This document shows, one piece after another, positions 61,485-64,000 of a stretch of DNA of 64,000 bases. The notes below the pieces were generated by a model. That model saw only the letters and a program-made list of their open reading frames with translations. It was not told the DNA's origin and did no database searches. The stretch spans positions 372,001 to 436,000 of the forward strand of contig NZ_SJTF01000002.1 in NCBI RefSeq assembly GCF_004634245.1, given 5' to 3'. Source of the stretch: Flavobacterium foetidum (GTDB taxonomy: Bacteria > Bacteroidota > Bacteroidia > Flavobacteriales > Flavobacteriaceae). Positions within the stretch are counted from its first letter, which is position 1, and every line of letters begins with the position of its first letter. The position numbers were made by a program, and so were the translations under genes.

Positions 61485-63689
61485 CTATAAAACCAATAAT
61501 CCAAATTCACGCAAAGTATTTACAGGTTTGGAATACCAAAACAATTCAAAATCTTCTAATTCAGTTTCAAAATCATTTTTTACTTCCTGAAAAGTGTAAT
61601 TTTTGTTATTCGAAATTGAAATTTTAGATAGAATCGAAATCAACCACTCACCTTCTTGTTTGCTGGTCTGAATATCAAAACTTTCTTTTTTATCATGAAA
61701 AGTAAGAGCCATCATTTCCCAGCTTCTTCCTTTTTTTGATTTTGTAAAAATTTCTGCCGATGGTTTTCCGCCAAGCCAGACCACTTTTGCATTTGGCTTT
61801 GTGTTGAAATCATTTTGTTCTTCGAGTGCATTAAAAATAAAATCGGGATGAATTTTGGTTTTCGGAATCTTAAAATCGAACCAATCCTGCAATTCGTAAT
61901 CAAAACAGATTCCGTGCATAAAATTAAACAGCGATTTCTTTAATCCGAAGCTGAATTTATCGTGATTGATTCCCGTTGCATCCGTATATTCGATATCATT
62001 ATTGGCAAAAGTTCCAATTGTTTCTGTCTTCTTAGTTACGCCAAACTGTTCGGGATACAATCCGACAGGACTATGAGCCGTCAAAGCAAACTGATGCCAG
62101 AATCCAGACTGCAAAACTCCAGCCTCAAATAATTGGCGTACCATTTCAAGACTGTCCACAGTTTCTTGAATCGTTTGAGTAGGATATCCGTACATTAAAT
62201 AGGCATGAACCATGATTCCGGCTTCGGTGAAATTTCGTGTCACTTTTGCGACTTGTTCAACCGTAACTCCTTTGTCGATTAATTTTAGTAATCGATCTGA
62301 AGCAACTTCTAAGCCGCCAGAAACAGCAATACAACCAGAAGCTTTTAATAACAAACATAAGTCTTTAGAAAAACTTTTTTCGAAGCGAATATTCGTCCAC
62401 CAGGTTACAGCTAGTTTTCTTTTTAGGATTTCGAGTGCCAGAGCACGCATCAAAGCTGGCGGAGCCGCTTCATCGACAAAATGGAATCCGTTTTGTCCTG
62501 TTTTTTCGATCAATTCTTCTATTCGGTCGCAAAGCAGGCTTGCCGCGACAGGTTCGTAAACTTTTATGTAATCTAAAGAAATATCACAAAACGTACATTT
62601 TCCCCAATAACAGCCGTGCGCCATGGTGAGTTTATTCCAACGACCATCGCTCCACATTCTGTGCATCGGATTTACGATTTCGATTACCGAAATATACTTA
62701 TCCAAAGGTAAATCGGAATAATCCGGAGTTCCAACCTGAGATTGCTTGTAATCGTGTTTTAACGAATTATTTTTATAAACCACTTCTCCATTTTCTAGCA
62801 GAAAAGTTCTTTTATATGAATTATAATCAGGTTTTTCTAAATTGGTTATTAACTCTTCAATCGGAACTTCACCATCATCTAAAGTAATAAAATCGAAAAA
62901 CTCAAAAACACGTTTATCCGAAAGCGAACGCAATTCGGTATTTGGAAAACCGCCACCCATCGAAATCTTAATTTCGGGATAATTTTGTTTTACCCATTGT
63001 GCTGATCGAAATGCACTGTATAAATTTCCCGGAAACGGAACAGAGATTAAAAATAAGCTTGGTTTTATCGCTTCAATTTTTGCTTTTAAAAGCGAAATTA
63101 AAATTGAATCGATGTAAGTCGGTTCTTTTTGAAGCTCGAAATATAATTCGTCAAACGAATTGGCACTTCGTCCTAAACGTTCGGCATATCGGCTGAAGCC
63201 AAAATTCTCATCGACACATTCTACAATAAAATCCGAAATATCTTCTAGGTATAAAGTAGCCAAATGTTTCGCTTTGTCCTGAGTTCCCATGGTCCCAAAG
63301 GCCCAGTCGAGCTCTTCTAACTGTGCAAAACGAGAAGCTTCTGGCAAAAAATCTTCCTGACAAATCTGCAATGCCAAAGTCGGATTTTTACCCTGCAAAA
63401 ACTGGATTACAGAATCAATCGTTTTAATGTATTCGTCCTGTAAAGCAAAAATACGTTTCGAGTTATCTGAGATTTCATTTCCAACAACTTGAAACTTAGA
63501 ACCTGAAACCTGAAACAGTTCCAAAAGTCCTTTCTTCGAAAACAATTCCAAAATTACATCAATACCCAAATCGGCCTGAACAGATTCGATGTTTTTAGTA
63601 TTCAAAAAACCTTTTATATAAGCCGTTGCCGGATACGGTGTATTCAGTTGGGTAAATGGCGGTGTAATTACAAAAAGTTTTGTTTTCAA
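61485..63689 (-). CDS. B12-binding-type radical SAM protein
   Basis: 734 aa, cytoplasmic. The N-terminal part (about 1-330) has a cobalamin-binding-like alpha/beta region (SMGGGFPNTELR, DFITLDDGE). The radical SAM core begins at Cys360 with GCYWGKCTFCDIS, i.e. CX4CX2C (C360, C365, C368) instead of the usual CX3CX2C. GGLEVASDRLLKLIDKG and YLMYGYPTQT are standard radical SAM segments. Near residues 58-72 a stretch (LFQVSGSKFQVVGNE) is coded by a (TTTCAGG)n repeat and looks inserted. The substrate is unknown. A clear promoter lies upstream at 63704-63738. Confidence 0.9.
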   Translation of the reverse strand: MKTKLFVITPPFTQLNTPYPATAYIKGFLNTKNIESVQADLGIDVILELFSKKGLLELFQVSGSKFQVVGNEISDNSKRIFALQDEYIKTIDSVIQFLQGKNPTLALQICQEDFLPEASRFAQLEELDWAFGTMGTQDKAKHLATLYLEDISDFIVECVDENFGFSRYAERLGRSANSFDELYFELQKEPTYIDSILISLLKAKIEAIKPSLFLISVPFPGNLYSAFRSAQWVKQNYPEIKISMGGGFPNTELRSLSDKRVFEFFDFITLDDGEVPIEELITNLEKPDYNSYKRTFLLENGEVVYKNNSLKHDYKQSQVGTPDYSDLPLDKYISVIEIVNPMHRMWSDGRWNKLTMAHGCYWGKCTFCDISLDYIKVYEPVAASLLCDRIEELIEKTGQNGFHFVDEAAPPALMRALALEILKRKLAVTWWTNIRFEKSFSKDLCLLLKASGCIAVSGGLEVASDRLLKLIDKGVTVEQVAKVTRNFTEAGIMVHAYLMYGYPTQTIQETVDSLEMVRQLFEAGVLQSGFWHQFALTAHSPVGLYPEQFGVTKKTETIGTFANNDIEYTDATGINHDKFSFGLKKSLFNFMHGICFDYELQDWFDFKIPKTKIHPDFIFNALEEQNDFNTKPNAKVVWLGGKPSAEIFTKSKKGRSWEMMALTFHDKKESFDIQTSKQEGEWLISILSKISISNNKNYTFQEVKNDFETELEDFELFWYSKPVNTLREFGLLVL
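63486..63516 (-). repeat. Heptad repeat inside the radical SAM coding sequence
   Basis: On the minus strand GTTTCAGG TTTCAGG TTCTAAG TTTCAAG TT, in frame, coding FQVSGSKFQVV. The same tract is intergenic at 25277-25305. Confidence 0.75.
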
Positions 63690-63703
63690 AAGAGTTTTTT
63701 TTG

Positions 63704-63738
63704 CAAAAGTACGGGATATTTAGCTTTGTTTTGACAAA
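63704..63738 (-). promoter_or_regulatory. Promoter of the radical SAM gene
   Basis: On the minus strand TTTG (63735-63738), 23 bp, then TACTTTTG (63704-63711), matching the Bacteroidota TTTG / TAnnTTTG promoter; the start codon follows 15 bp after the -7 element. Confidence 0.6.
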
Positions 63739-63851
63739 AGAAATAAGTCGTAGCATTAGGCTTATGCCACTAAAATGTTTTAAGTTTTTTTTATCGATAT
63801 AAAACTTACAAAAACAGTTTGGGTTTAAGATTTAGCGCATAGTTTTTTGTC

Positions 63852-63859
63852 TATATTTG
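63852..63859 (+). promoter_or_regulatory. -7 element of the last gene
   Basis: TATATTTG, a TAnnTTTG match 18 bp before the ATG at 63878. Confidence 0.45.
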
Positions 63860-63877
63860 TCAACAAAATTTTACTAA

Positions 63878-64000
63878 ATGAAGCTTAGAATTTTACTCTT
63901 ATTTACTGTTTTCATGAAAATTACTTGTGTTTTTGCACAAGAAGCTAATCCGAATTTATCTTTATTGGAAGATAAATACGGTCACATAATTCAAAATTTG
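63878..64000 (+). CDS. Start of a secreted protein, cut by the window edge
   Basis: Forty-one codons are visible. A signal peptide (MKLRILLLFTVFMKITCVFA, cleavage before QEANPN) shows export; the mature part begins with LSLLEDKYGHII. No family can be assigned. A TATATTTG promoter element sits just upstream, and the frame is open to the last base. Confidence 0.75.
   Translation, partial: MKLRILLLFTVFMKITCVFAQEANPNLSLLEDKYGHIIQNL

Overview
The window looks like chromosomal DNA of a Flavobacterium-type member of the Bacteroidota. It is AT-rich. Coding sequences are preceded by A/T-rich stretches rather than clear Shine-Dalgarno sequences. Several upstream regions carry the TAnnTTTG promoter element. 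The gene content includes SusC/SusD pairs, type IX secretion sorting domains, FadL-like and BBP2-like porins and many SPII lipoproteins. Intergenic DNA is filled with dispersed palindromic repeats. I see no phage, plasmid, transposase or CRISPR signature.

Layout. 1-8.5 kb: the end of an unknown protein, an HD domain fused to a Pycsar-effector-like membrane domain, a very large lipoprotein joining a metallophosphatase, a kinase-like region and an outer-membrane barrel, an SdiA-regulated-like lipoprotein, and an unknown protein with kinase-like motifs. 8.6-17 kb: a two-gene ABC exporter, a T9SS-secreted choice-of-anchor L protein, typA, and a PAS histidine kinase with a single-domain response regulator. 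17-25 kb: rpsT, two tRNA-Glu genes, proS, a Tyr/Trp/Gly-rich lipoprotein, a FadL-type channel, and an apparent rimO - Spy-like - amidase operon. 25.4-26.5 kb: an isolated BBP2 porin.

27-55 kb is the centrepiece: a (galacto/gluco)mannan utilisation locus. On the minus strand, SusC, SusD and a surface glycan-binding lipoprotein form one operon, followed by a T9SS protein of unknown role and a GH27/GH5_2 pair. A divergent AraC regulator separates these from a plus-strand operon of GH26, GPH-type sugar symporter, GH130 mannosylglucose phosphorylase, cellobiose 2-epimerase, a CBM-like protein and a second GH26, then GH5_7 and GH97. Further GH3, SGNH and CE2-like esterases lie downstream. The predicted flow is: acetyl and galactosyl side groups are removed, endo-mannanases cut the backbone, SusCD imports oligosaccharides, GH26 releases mannobiose, the symporter takes it into the cytoplasm, the 2-epimerase converts Man-Man to Man-Glc, and GH130 phosphorolyses it to mannose-1-phosphate and glucose.

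55-64 kb: NlpC/P60 and L,D-transpeptidase cell-wall enzymes, a DUF1573 protein divergent from a histidine kinase/OmpR regulator pair, a metallo-beta-lactamase-fold hydrolase abutting a B12-type radical SAM protein, and the start of a secreted protein cut by the window edge.

The most unusual signals are: the orphan HD-PycTM fusion; the phosphatase/kinase-like/barrel protein; a set of nested modular palindromic repeats, including a short module that sits inside members of other repeat families; and repeats that have entered coding sequence (radical SAM gene, GH97 C-terminus).
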